Below, in pieces: positions 25,182 through 30,989 of a DNA stretch of 30,989 nt (its first letter is position 1; each line of letters opens with the position of its first letter). The DNA is from an uncultured Bacteroidales bacterium (GTDB lineage: Bacteria; Bacteroidota; Bacteroidia; Bacteroidales; Paludibacteraceae): positions 1 through 30,989 of the forward strand of contig CALFTM010000037.1 in NCBI GenBank assembly GCA_937916355.1. The letters run 5' to 3'. The notes under the pieces are model-generated. The model did not search any database, had not been told where the DNA came from, and saw only the letters and a program-made list of their open reading frames with translations. Both the position numbers and the translations under genes were made by a program.

Positions 25182-25206
25182 CAAAGATACAACAAAGAAA
25201 TGAAAG
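25182..25206 (-). promoter_or_regulatory. rpoN promoter
   Basis: The minus strand reads TATCTTTG (plus 25182-25189) as -7 box. The 25 nt ending with this box are identical to the ssb promoter segment 1089-1113 except for one base between CTTTGT and GTATCTTTG. Confidence 0.65.
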
Positions 25207-25258
25207 AGAGAGTTAAAATTTATTATTAAATCATAATAGTTAATCGAGGTGAAATTAT

Positions 25259-25361
25259 TTAAGGCAGCTTCTATAAAATAGGTCGATATGATTTTGAAGA
25301 GCATCCGAAACGGAAATTTTACTCCCCCAATAAAAATCGTACTTTATAGAAGTTGCCTTAA
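25259..25361. repeat. MITE-like element: 19-bp terminal inverted repeats
   Basis: TTAAGGCAGCTTCTATAAA (25259-25277) and TTTATAGAAGTTGCCTTAA (25343-25361) are inverted copies with one mismatch, separated by 65 nt; pairing may extend inward (GTCGAT with ATCGTAC, one bulge). No coding capacity. It occupies the gap between the argC stop and the rpoN promoter. A related arm occurs at 9211-9230. Confidence 0.65.
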
Positions 25362-25381
25362 TTTTATTGATTCTAAAAAAA

Positions 25382-26344
25382 TTAGAATGCGCTCGGTTTT
25401 AGTCGCAATCCGCAGTTCTCTTCCAATCCGAACATCAGGTTGAAGTTTTGCACCGCTTGTCCTGATGCTCCTTTCAATAGGTTGTCGATGATGGAGATGA
25501 CAAGAAGTTTGTTGCCGTGCTTTTCCACATGAACGATTCCCTTGTTTGTGTTCACCACCTGTTTGAGGTCTGGGTTCGCATCCATCACGAAAGTGAACGC
25601 AGCGTCCTTGTAGAACTCTTTGTAGATCTTTTCGATCTCCTCAATTTCCAAATCACAGTCGATATAAGAAGATACGAAGATACCTCTTGCGAAATCACCT
25701 CTTACCGGAAGGAAGTTGATGGCATGGTCGAATCCCGGTTGCAGTTGTTTGAGTGTCTGGTTGATTTCGATGAGGTGTTGGTGGTTGAATGCCTTATAGA
25801 TGGAGATGTTATTGTTACGCCAGCTGAAGTGGGAAGTTGCTCCCGGTTTCACGCCTGCTCCGGTTGAGCCGGTGATACCGTTGGTGTGTACCTCTCCCTT
25901 GAGGAGTCCGTTTGCCGCCAACGGAAGGAGTCCAATCTGGATAGCGGTGGCGAAGCAGCCCGGGTTCGCCAATTTGGTCGCTTTCCGGATTCTCTCTCTG
26001 TTCACCTCTGGCAGACCATACACAAAACCGTCGCTCTCGTTTCTATAGTCTTGAGAGAGGTCTATGATTTTCACGCTTTGAGGCACATCGTGCGACTCTA
26101 AGAATTTGCGGCTGTCGCCATGCCCTGAACAGATGAACATGGCATCTATTTTATCAAAAGGCAGTTCGTCAGTAAAGGTCATTTCGGTTTCGCCGATGAG
26201 TCCTTCATGCACTTGGTACAATTTATTACCAGCATTGCTGCTACTGTTTACAAATACGATTTCCACCTGAGGGTGGTTGAGTAAGATGCGGAGGAGTTCT
26301 CCTGCTGTATAGCCTGCTCCGCCGATGATTCCGACTTTGATCAT
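25382..26344 (-). CDS. argC: N-acetyl-gamma-glutamyl-phosphate reductase
   Basis: The protein is 320 residues from the ATG at 26344; a longer frame to 26398 adds 18 unrelated residues. ArgC catalyses NADPH-dependent reduction of N-acetylglutamyl phosphate to the semialdehyde in arginine synthesis. The N-terminus MIKVGIIGGAGYTAGELLRI is the NADP-binding Rossmann motif; NPGCFAT carries the catalytic Cys130; GITGSTGAGVKPG and HQHLIEI are further family signatures. It stands without other arg genes in this window; the next gene upstream on the strand is the dsrE-like one, 89 nt away. Confidence 0.95.
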   Translation of the reverse strand: MIKVGIIGGAGYTAGELLRILLNHPQVEIVFVNSSSNAGNKLYQVHEGLIGETEMTFTDELPFDKIDAMFICSGHGDSRKFLESHDVPQSVKIIDLSQDYRNESDGFVYGLPEVNRERIRKATKLANPGCFATAIQIGLLPLAANGLLKGEVHTNGITGSTGAGVKPGATSHFSWRNNNISIYKAFNHQHLIEINQTLKQLQPGFDHAINFLPVRGDFARGIFVSSYIDCDLEIEEIEKIYKEFYKDAAFTFVMDANPDLKQVVNTNKGIVHVEKHGNKLLVISIIDNLLKGASGQAVQNFNLMFGLEENCGLRLKPSAF

Positions 26345-26433
26345 TTGATATAATAATTTATAGGTTTGACGTTTAAAGGTGGGTTCTAAAAAAATCATGA
26401 AGTGAATTTAAAGAAACCATCATAAGAAAAAAA

Positions 26434-26856
26434 TTAGAAAGTGAGAACGATTTGGTTTTTCTTCACCACATCATATAGGTCTTCGATGCACCCCAGTTTG
26501 CAGATTTTAGAATTAGACTGTTGTCGTGACTTGAAGCAGGTTTGGCATCCCATCACCTCCCCGCCCAGTTCGATGAGTTTTTGGAACTGCTCGTTGATGT
26601 CGGCATTCTCTTTGATGAGTTTTTCCAATTCCACGCCTTTGCCGAGCAAGAAGACCTGCACTTTGTTGTCCCACTCCTGAGAATAGGCGGCGAGTCGCAA
26701 AGCGTTGAAGACTGTCTCCACGTCATTTGAGTAGAGTACGATACCGATACTTTTCGGTTCTTTCGGATCATTGTATTTCACCTCATTCTGAAGCAATTGT
26801 GCAGAAAGTGAAAAACAAGAGATCGTAAATAGTAGAGAGATGAAAAAATGTTTCAT
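26434..26856 (-). CDS. Periplasmic DsrE family protein
   Basis: This 140-residue protein has a signal peptide (about 1-19, ending LSA before Gln20). The mature part has the DsrE/F alpha/beta core (KSIGIVLYSNDVETVFNALRLAAYS; KVQVFLLGKGVELEKL) and four cysteines, C104/C107 (GCQTC), C119 and C123. DsrE-like proteins take part in sulfur or redox relay; the cysteines suggest thiol chemistry, but a substrate cannot be named. It starts 20 nt after the AraC regulator stop on the same strand, so co-transcription is likely. Confidence 0.82.
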   Translation of the reverse strand: MKHFFISLLFTISCFSLSAQLLQNEVKYNDPKEPKSIGIVLYSNDVETVFNALRLAAYSQEWDNKVQVFLLGKGVELEKLIKENADINEQFQKLIELGGEVMGCQTCFKSRQQSNSKICKLGCIEDLYDVVKKNQIVLTF

Positions 26857-26876
26857 TGTATTTTTAATTTATGGTT

Positions 26877-27758
26877 TTACAAAGATTTTGTTCTGTATTC
26901 GTTGGGCGACATTCCCGTATGTCTTTTAAAATAACGGCAGAAGAAGGTCGCAGTAGGGAAGTTGAGTTCCGCCACGATTTGTTTGATTGCCATATTGGTA
27001 TTTTTCAGCAGCACCATCGACTCTTGGATGAGGAATTTTTGGATACACTCGCTGGGAGTGTTGCCGGAAGCGGTTCTTACGGCGATGGATAGGTATTTTG
27101 GGGTTAGCCCCATCTTTTCTGCGTAAAAAGAGACAGAGTGTTCTTGTCTGAAATTATGGACGACGAGCGAGATAAACTCTCCGTAGATGGACTTGTTCCT
27201 ATCGTTAGACAAATGTGTTGTTTCGATGTTCACGACAGACTGGAAGCCGCACAATTCGTGGAGGAACGCCAAAATCTCGTGCATGATGATCTCCTTGCGA
27301 AAAGTGATGTTGTCATTATTGCAGTATCTGACCAGTCGCTCAATGTAGTTCGCCACGATTTTTGCCTCCTCTTCCGTGATGTCATGTATCGCCTCCTTGG
27401 CGATGGTGGCGAGTCTTTTCCAGATGGCGGTGCAGAATGTGGTGAGCGTCTTCATGTACTTATACGACACCACGAGGAATGTCCCTTTGAAATTGTGGAT
27501 TTCATGAAATTCCATGACACAATCAGAAGACATTAGGAGGAACTGCCCCTCATTGATTTCGTGTGTCTTCGTGTCGATTGAAAATTTAACCGAGCCAGAA
27601 GAACAATAGACGAAAACGAAATATTTGATACGTACCGGATATTTCGGTTTGGGGATATAGGGGATGTCCTGAGAGCGTACCACCAGCACATCGTCCTCAA
27701 AAATTGAAAGCGATGGGATGCGTTTGAAATCTGCTAAACTAATTATATTTGTGTTCAT
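26877..27758 (-). CDS. AraC family transcriptional regulator
   Basis: This 293-residue protein has an N-terminal cupin-like sensor half (about 20-110, KYFVFVYCSSGSVKFSIDTKTHEIN) and a C-terminal double helix-turn-helix of the AraC/XylS type (about 190-290). Typical elements are HSVSFYAEKMGLTPKYLSIAVR and IKQIVAELNFPTATFFCRYFKRHTGMSPNEYR. Co-directional with the DsrE-like gene and divergent from the acyl carrier protein gene, either of which could be a target. A TAATTTTG on the minus strand (plus 27798-27805) is a candidate -7 box 40 nt upstream of the start. Confidence 0.92.
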   Translation of the reverse strand: MNTNIISLADFKRIPSLSIFEDDVLVVRSQDIPYIPKPKYPVRIKYFVFVYCSSGSVKFSIDTKTHEINEGQFLLMSSDCVMEFHEIHNFKGTFLVVSYKYMKTLTTFCTAIWKRLATIAKEAIHDITEEEAKIVANYIERLVRYCNNDNITFRKEIIMHEILAFLHELCGFQSVVNIETTHLSNDRNKSIYGEFISLVVHNFRQEHSVSFYAEKMGLTPKYLSIAVRTASGNTPSECIQKFLIQESMVLLKNTNMAIKQIVAELNFPTATFFCRYFKRHTGMSPNEYRTKSL

Positions 27759-27797
27759 ATTTTCCTGAATTTAGTTCAATATGTCCGAAATCGCCTA

Positions 27798-27805
27798 CAA
27801 AATTA
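27798..27805 (-). promoter_or_regulatory. Putative -7 box of the AraC regulator gene
   Basis: The minus strand reads TAATTTTG, fitting TAnnTTTG, 40 nt upstream of the regulator start. The -33 element is not clear. It lies in the shared 172-nt intergenic region with the divergent ACP promoter. Confidence 0.45.
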
Positions 27806-27868
27806 GCCCTTTTTTCCCAATATGCACCTATAAAAGAGAAAAAAAGAACATAATATATGTGCAAAATG

Positions 27869-27900
27869 TTTGGAACATAGGGAATGTTGAGTTACCTTTG
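27869..27900 (+). promoter_or_regulatory. Acyl carrier protein promoter
   Basis: TTTG (27869-27872), 20-nt spacer, TACCTTTG (27893-27900): a full consensus Bacteroidota promoter. It lies inside the longer open frame that begins at 27781, which shows that the true start is the ATG at 27931. Confidence 0.85.
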
Positions 27901-27930
27901 CATCGTGAAATTTTATCAAAACGTAAAATT

Positions 27931-28170
27931 ATGGATATGACAGAATTGATTGAGAAAGTAAATACAGTTTTGGCTGAAGAATTTGAAGTAGAAGTGGAAG
28001 AAATTTCTGCTGAAAAGTCTATCAAGGAAACATTGGACTTGGATAGTTTGAGTTTGGTTGACTTGGTTGCTCTTATCGAGGAGGAGTTCAGCGTGAAGAT
28101 TGCAGGAGATAGAATGAAAGAGATCCAAACATTCGGAGACCTCTACAAGTTCCTTTCTGAGAATGCCTAA
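27931..28170 (+). CDS. Solitary acyl carrier protein
   Basis: This 79-residue acidic four-helix ACP has the phosphopantetheine attachment site LDLDSLSLVDLV (Ser39). Phosphopantetheinyl transferase would load it to carry acyl chains as thioesters. The sequence (DSLSLVDLV followed by ALIEEEFSVKI) is closer to the ACPs found with aryl-polyene/flexirubin-type or other specialised synthases than to housekeeping AcpP (DSLDTVELVM); this placement is an impression. No ketosynthase or other fatty-acid gene is nearby. The start is fixed by the promoter at 27869-27900, and a strong terminator follows, so it is a single-gene unit. Confidence 0.85.
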   Translation: MDMTELIEKVNTVLAEEFEVEVEEISAEKSIKETLDLDSLSLVDLVALIEEEFSVKIAGDRMKEIQTFGDLYKFLSENA

Positions 28171-28192
28171 CCAGAACTTATTTACAAAAGAC

Positions 28193-28227
28193 AAAGTGCG
28201 GTTCGCTAAGTGAGCCGCACTTTTTTT
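28193..28227 (+). terminator. Intrinsic terminator after the ACP gene
   Basis: GTGCGGTTC (28196-28204) pairs with GAGCCGCAC (28212-28220), one G-U pair, 7-nt loop, preceded by AAA and followed by seven T's. Confidence 0.92.
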
Positions 28228-28501
28228 GTGCGCTCATCATGGTTTTGATTTATTTCGATTTGTAGGATTCTAAAAAATGATGACGACGATTGTGGTTTCC
28301 CCTCAATTAATCTCCCTATCAATCAGCACGATAACTAAAGATTAAAAAAAATCATAGAAATAAAGGATTAATTAAAATGTTTGTGTAATTTTGCACAGTA
28401 ACCTAAACGATATGTATTTTTTAGGAGTAGAATGATAAAACTATAAACCAACGGGAGTTTCCGACTCTCAATAATTATTTAAAACCAAAATTTCAAGAAA
28501 T
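28228..28501 (+). promoter_or_regulatory. Intergenic region and promoter of the lipoprotein array
   Basis: No gene is seen. TAATTTTG at 28386-28393 is a -7 box about 110 nt before the first lipoprotein start; a -33 TTTG at normal spacing is not evident. The long AT-rich leader contains a weak hairpin near 28452-28468 (GGGAGT, loop TTCCG, ACTCTC). Confidence 0.45.
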
Positions 28502-29002
28502 ATGGGAAGAATAAAATTTTTATTAATGTCGCTTGTTGTAATCATGTCAGGCTGTGATGATGAGGTTATAGTTGACGGTCCTGCTAAAGGGGAGTGGTAC
28601 TTTACGATTGCTAACAGTACTTCTCACAACGTGAAAATTGAAACTTCATACAATAAAAACGAAAAAGAGAACCACGACATAATATTCATTGCTCCTTATG
28701 ATAGTATCACTCGTCCACCGGGTAGAGTAGCTGCTTTTGAATATTATCCATTTGACTCATACTGTACGTACCTCATTTTTGATGATACGTTGTCTTACTT
28801 ATGTGAAGCATATCTGGCGAATCATGAAGTTAATCATGATCAAATGGTTAAACAACCTTCTTTATACAAACCTATCGAGTGGGGACCCGAAGTTTACCAT
28901 CTTCGTTACGAAATTACAGAGGAAAAATACCAGCATGTGGTTGAACACTTAAAAAAGCATAATTGTAAAGAAGAGTGTGAAAAAATTTATGCAAATAAAT
29001 AA
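28502..29002 (+). CDS. Array lipoprotein 1
   Basis: This 166-residue lipoprotein has a signal peptide ending LVVIMSGC (Cys18), followed by CDDE; acidic residues right after the cysteine resemble the Bacteroidota surface-lipoprotein export signal, so a cell-surface location is possible. The body shares the array motifs FTIANSTSHNVKIE and LIFDDTLSYLC. Its own C-terminus has a diverged tail (RYEITEEKYQHVVEH) and then a unique Cys/Lys-rich end. Immediately after its stop lies an out-of-frame copy of the canonical tail module (29010-29063). I recognise no known family; relatedness to the next genes is clear from the shared motifs. Confidence 0.85.
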   Translation: MGRIKFLLMSLVVIMSGCDDEVIVDGPAKGEWYFTIANSTSHNVKIETSYNKNEKENHDIIFIAPYDSITRPPGRVAAFEYYPFDSYCTYLIFDDTLSYLCEAYLANHEVNHDQMVKQPSLYKPIEWGPEVYHLRYEITEEKYQHVVEHLKKHNCKEECEKIYANK

Positions 29003-29072
29003 AAAATATCGTTACGAAATCACCGAAAAGGATTACGAGTATGCCAAGGCGCATCCGTATAAGTATGAATGA
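28989..29072 (+). pseudogene. Orphan tail-module fragment behind array lipoprotein 1
   Basis: In the +1 frame relative to lipoprotein 1, the sequence encodes KYRYEITEKDYEYAKAHPYK, then YE and a stop at 29072. Its frame is open back to 28953, includes an ATG at 28989, and has no signal peptide. Either it is the remnant of a deleted array gene, or it is an alternative C-terminus reached by a one-base contraction of the A6 run at 28980-28985. Confidence 0.6.
29010..29063 (+). repeat. Tail module copy R1 (54 bp)
   Basis: 18-codon module RYEITEKDYEYAKAHPYK. It lies outside the frame of the preceding lipoprotein. Confidence 0.9.
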
Positions 29073-29107
29073 GAGTGGGTGATGAAATATTAACTATTTA
29101 GAATTAT

Positions 29108-29455
29108 ATGAAAATGGGAAAATTAAAATGTTTATTGATTTCACTTGTCGTTTTATTTATTGCATCATGCAGTGAACCTGATGTTGATGGAGGTGCAGTT
29201 TATAATTTATATATTTCAAATGGCACTTCTCACAAAATAGAAATAAAGAATGATTCAACTGAGGTGCTTTACACGATTTCTCCATCGGAAAAAGTGGAAA
29301 TTATGTATGAAGCGGTAGGATTGCCTGTACAACCATATCCTTTTGGACTTAATAGTGTCATATTTATAACTTTCGATGACACTTTGTCGTACAAGTGTAC
29401 TCCGAACGAGGAAACTCGATGTATGATAACCGATGCTTTTTTTATGAAAGTATAG
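29108..29455 (+). CDS. Array lipoprotein 2, apparently frameshifted before its tail
   Basis: This 115-residue lipoprotein has a signal peptide ending LFIASC (Cys21), then SEPD. The shared motifs LYISNGTSHKIEI and ITFDDTLSYKC are present. The frame stops soon after a run of seven T's (29437-29443). With eight T's it would continue as ...DAFFYESIEVKDNVRKLL and then the canonical tail YEITEKDYEYAKAHPYK, SEAE, and stop at 29550, giving 147 residues like its neighbours. This is either a phase-off state, a recent pseudogene or a sequencing error. Probably surface-exposed; function unknown. Confidence 0.8.
   Translation: MKMGKLKCLLISLVVLFIASCSEPDVDGGAVYNLYISNGTSHKIEIKNDSTEVLYTISPSEKVEIMYEAVGLPVQPYPFGLNSVIFITFDDTLSYKCTPNEETRCMITDAFFMKV
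29437..29443 (+). other. T7 homopolymer at the lipoprotein 2 frameshift
   Basis: Seven T's. One more T joins lipoprotein 2 in frame to its tail module. This position is the only change required. Confidence 0.75.
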
Positions 29456-29481
29456 AAGTGAAAGACAATGTTCGTAAGTTG

Positions 29482-29535
29482 CTTTATGAAATCACCGAAA
29501 AGGATTACGAGTATGCCAAGGCGCATCCGTATAAA
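29482..29535 (+). repeat. Tail module copy R2 (54 bp)
   Basis: Module LYEITEKDYEYAKAHPYK followed by SEAE and a stop. It is out of frame with lipoprotein 2 as sequenced. Similarity to copy R3 continues about 13 nt past the stop codon. Confidence 0.9.
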
Positions 29536-29650
29536 TCGGAGGCGGAGTAGATGATCAGTATGCAAAGGAAGACGTTTAAAAATATGCCAGCTGGATTGCT
29601 GATTCAATGGAGAGAATTTAAAATACTTTTCTAAAATTATATAAAGAACT

Positions 29651-30127
29651 ATGGTCAGAAAAATAAATTATGCGTTAATAGCACTAATTGCACCCATTTT
29701 TTTCATGGCATGTGAACCTGAAGAAATAGAGGGGATGCCAGAAGGCGAATGGAAATTTATAATTGCTAACGCTACAAAACACAATGTAAAAATTGAAAGT
29801 GTTCCTTTCTCAAATGAGAAGTTTAGCAATAATACATATTCCTTACAAGAAGGAGATAGCATTGTGCTTTCAGGTATACCGAGCAGGGACGGAGTTAGGT
29901 ATCAACAATTTCCTGATGGTGATGTTTTCATCGTGTTTAATGACACCTTACGTTATTTATGTCAAGAAAAAGATGAAGAAAACCCTTATTATGCGGAAAT
30001 GATAAACGAAATTTTAAACTATCAATGCTTGCTTTTAGGGCCGGACAAATTCCTTTATCGTTACGAAATCACTGAAAAGGATTATGAGTATGCCAAGGCG
30101 CATCCGTATAAATCGGAGGCGGAGTAG
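29651..30127 (+). CDS. Array lipoprotein 3 (intact, with canonical tail)
   Basis: This 158-residue lipoprotein has a signal peptide ending IFFMAC (Cys21), followed by EPEE, again acidic as in surface lipoproteins. Motifs FIIANATKHNVKIE and IVFNDTLRYLC lie at the expected positions, and the protein ends with RYEITEKDYEYAKAHPYK then SEAE. It is the simplest complete member and shows the unit design: signal peptide, about 100-residue variable body, invariant tail. It lies 100 nt downstream of the tail of lipoprotein 2. No known domain recognised. Confidence 0.88.
   Translation: MVRKINYALIALIAPIFFMACEPEEIEGMPEGEWKFIIANATKHNVKIESVPFSNEKFSNNTYSLQEGDSIVLSGIPSRDGVRYQQFPDGDVFIVFNDTLRYLCQEKDEENPYYAEMINEILNYQCLLLGPDKFLYRYEITEKDYEYAKAHPYKSEAE
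30059..30112 (+). repeat. Tail module copy R3 (54 bp)
   Basis: In-frame C-terminal module of lipoprotein 3; differs from R1 at two or three synonymous positions. Confidence 0.92.
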
Positions 30128-30160
30128 ATGATCAGCATGTTTAAATAAATATAAAAAAAA

Positions 30161-30989
30161 ATGGACAGAAAAGTAATAAAAGTCATAATATATGCAATGT
30201 TCCTCTTTGGAACGTTTGGATGCGAGGAAGAAATATATCAAGTTGAGAATGATGAGAGATATTATACAATCATCAATAAAACGGGTCATGACGTGAAGAT
30301 TGAAATTTCCTTGGATGCTAACCGTTTCGACACTATAAGTTTGGCTTCTCAGGATAGTACGTCACGCAAGGGAGTCCTTATGGATAGTCACCGTCAGGGG
30401 CCTTTTGATTGGGACAGTTTTGTTCATCTTGTATTTGATGATTCCGTGTATTATTTATGCAACTCGGTTAAACATGGTCTTGGGTATGTTGAAATGATTT
30501 TTGAACCAAACAATTACGAATGTGTTCAAAATGGACCTGATGTTTATCGTTATCGCTACGAAATCACCGAAAAGGAGTATGAGTATGCCAAGGCGCATCC
30601 ATATAAATTGAATAAAGAGGAGGTTCTTGAAAAACGAATTGCCAATTATCGAATAGTAAACGGCACTAAACATGACATCCGAATTGAATTAAATTACGGA
30701 GGAGGAACTGACGAAACTATCAATTTGGCTGCTCAGGATTCTATTACTTGTCCAAGTAAGGCAGTCAGTTACGTTTATTCTCTGCCATTTGTGAGTTTGT
30801 GGACGCACCTTGTTTTTGATGATAGCCTGTATTATCTATGCGATGCGTTAAACCATGAACGTGGGTATGCAGAGATGATTATCGAGCCGAATAATTACGA
30901 ACTTATCTCAGATGCACAGGATACCAGTCTTTACCGTTACGAAATCACCGAAAAGGATTATGAGTATGCCAAGGCGCATCCGTATAAGT
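30161..30989 (+). CDS. Array lipoprotein 4, two fused units, runs off right edge
   Basis: 276 codons are visible and still open at the end of the window. The signal peptide ends LFGTFGC (Cys21) followed by EEE. Unit A has YTIINKTGHDVKIE, HLVFDDSVYYLC and the tail RYEITEKEYEYAKAHPYK. A 12-residue connector (LNKEEVLEKRIA) leads directly into unit B: YRIVNGTKHDIRIE, HLVFDDSLYYLC, and the tail RYEITEKDYEYAKAHPYK at the very edge. The two units also share SLASQDS/NLAAQDS and EMI.EPNNYE, so they are closer to each other than to lipoproteins 1-3, pointing to an internal duplication. An A9 tract directly abuts the start codon. The 3' end is not visible, so more units may follow. Confidence 0.85.
   Translation, partial: MDRKVIKVIIYAMFLFGTFGCEEEIYQVENDERYYTIINKTGHDVKIEISLDANRFDTISLASQDSTSRKGVLMDSHRQGPFDWDSFVHLVFDDSVYYLCNSVKHGLGYVEMIFEPNNYECVQNGPDVYRYRYEITEKEYEYAKAHPYKLNKEEVLEKRIANYRIVNGTKHDIRIELNYGGGTDETINLAAQDSITCPSKAVSYVYSLPFVSLWTHLVFDDSLYYLCDALNHERGYAEMIIEPNNYELISDAQDTSLYRYEITEKDYEYAKAHPYK
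30554..30607 (+). repeat. Tail module copy R4 (54 bp)
   Basis: Internal tail of unit A in lipoprotein 4; one amino-acid change (Asp to Glu). Confidence 0.9.
30935..30988 (+). repeat. Tail module copy R5 (54 bp)
   Basis: Tail of unit B in lipoprotein 4, reaching the window edge; differs from R1 by one synonymous base. Confidence 0.9.

Noticed and set aside
25150..25182. Longer rpoN start at 25182
   Set aside because: That start codon lies within the -7 box of the gene's own promoter; the family N-terminus begins at 25149.
27781..27930. N-terminal extension of the ACP gene to 129 residues
   Set aside because: The extension covers the consensus promoter (27869-27900) and has no ACP-like sequence; the true start is 27931.
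29010..30988. Regularly recurring 54-bp repeats considered as a CRISPR array
   Set aside because: Spacing is irregular (about 300-580 nt), repeats are coding in three of five places and encode a conserved peptide; no cas genes nearby.

Overview
The window looks like a chromosomal segment of a Bacteroidales bacterium (phylum Bacteroidota). Three things point there. The gene content includes GldD/GldE/GldG homologues, a DUF3822 protein, an AAA-ATPase of the 'LPIGIQDF' type and a rimP-nusA-infB-cvpA block. Many genes are preceded by Bacteroidota-type promoters (TTTG, about 19-20 nt, then TAnnTTTG). Shine-Dalgarno sequences are largely absent. I cannot assign a genus.

Layout. 1-47: 5' end of an AAA-ATPase gene running off the left edge. 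48-1158: sparse region with one AT-rich orphan gene (332-787). 1159-5415: ssb, gldE, gldD, gldG. 5583-8428: dnaN, a DEDDh exonuclease and a TrmN6-like methyltransferase. 8436-9128: a CYTH enzyme (minus strand) and a doubtful small ORF. 9312-10280: a two-TM Wzz-like protein. 10353-11750: a RecD/Pif1-like helicase (minus). 11865-14419: a conserved unknown, a DUF3822 protein and a flavin/4Fe-4S membrane protein whose end looks frameshifted. 14498-19779: rimP-nusA-infB-cvpA, with a consensus promoter, a terminator-like hairpin in the leader and a strong terminator at the end. 19940-22999: an AddB-like Fe-S nuclease. 23015-27758, all minus strand: a PAP2-like membrane protein, rpoN, argC, a periplasmic DsrE-like protein and an AraC regulator. 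27931-28170: a solitary acyl carrier protein with its own promoter and terminator.

Most of the window is core information processing: replication (ssb, dnaN, exonuclease), recombination and repair (helicase, AddB-like), and transcription/translation (rimP, nusA, infB, rpoN).

The most unusual part is the right end (28502-30989), a tandem array of small, diverged lipoproteins. They share two motifs (NxTxHxVxIE and FDDxLxYxC) and a C-terminal module, YEITEKDYEYAKAHPYK. The module's 54-bp DNA is almost invariant although the rest of each gene has diverged. Two module copies lie outside the annotated reading frames, each one nucleotide of homopolymer length away from fusion to the preceding gene. 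The last gene joins two complete units and continues past the window. This looks like a locus that shuffles or phase-varies surface lipoproteins; its function is unknown. Other notable items are an 11-bp direct repeat that truncates the Fe-S protein, a MITE-like inverted repeat beside rpoN, and a 25-bp promoter segment shared by ssb and rpoN.
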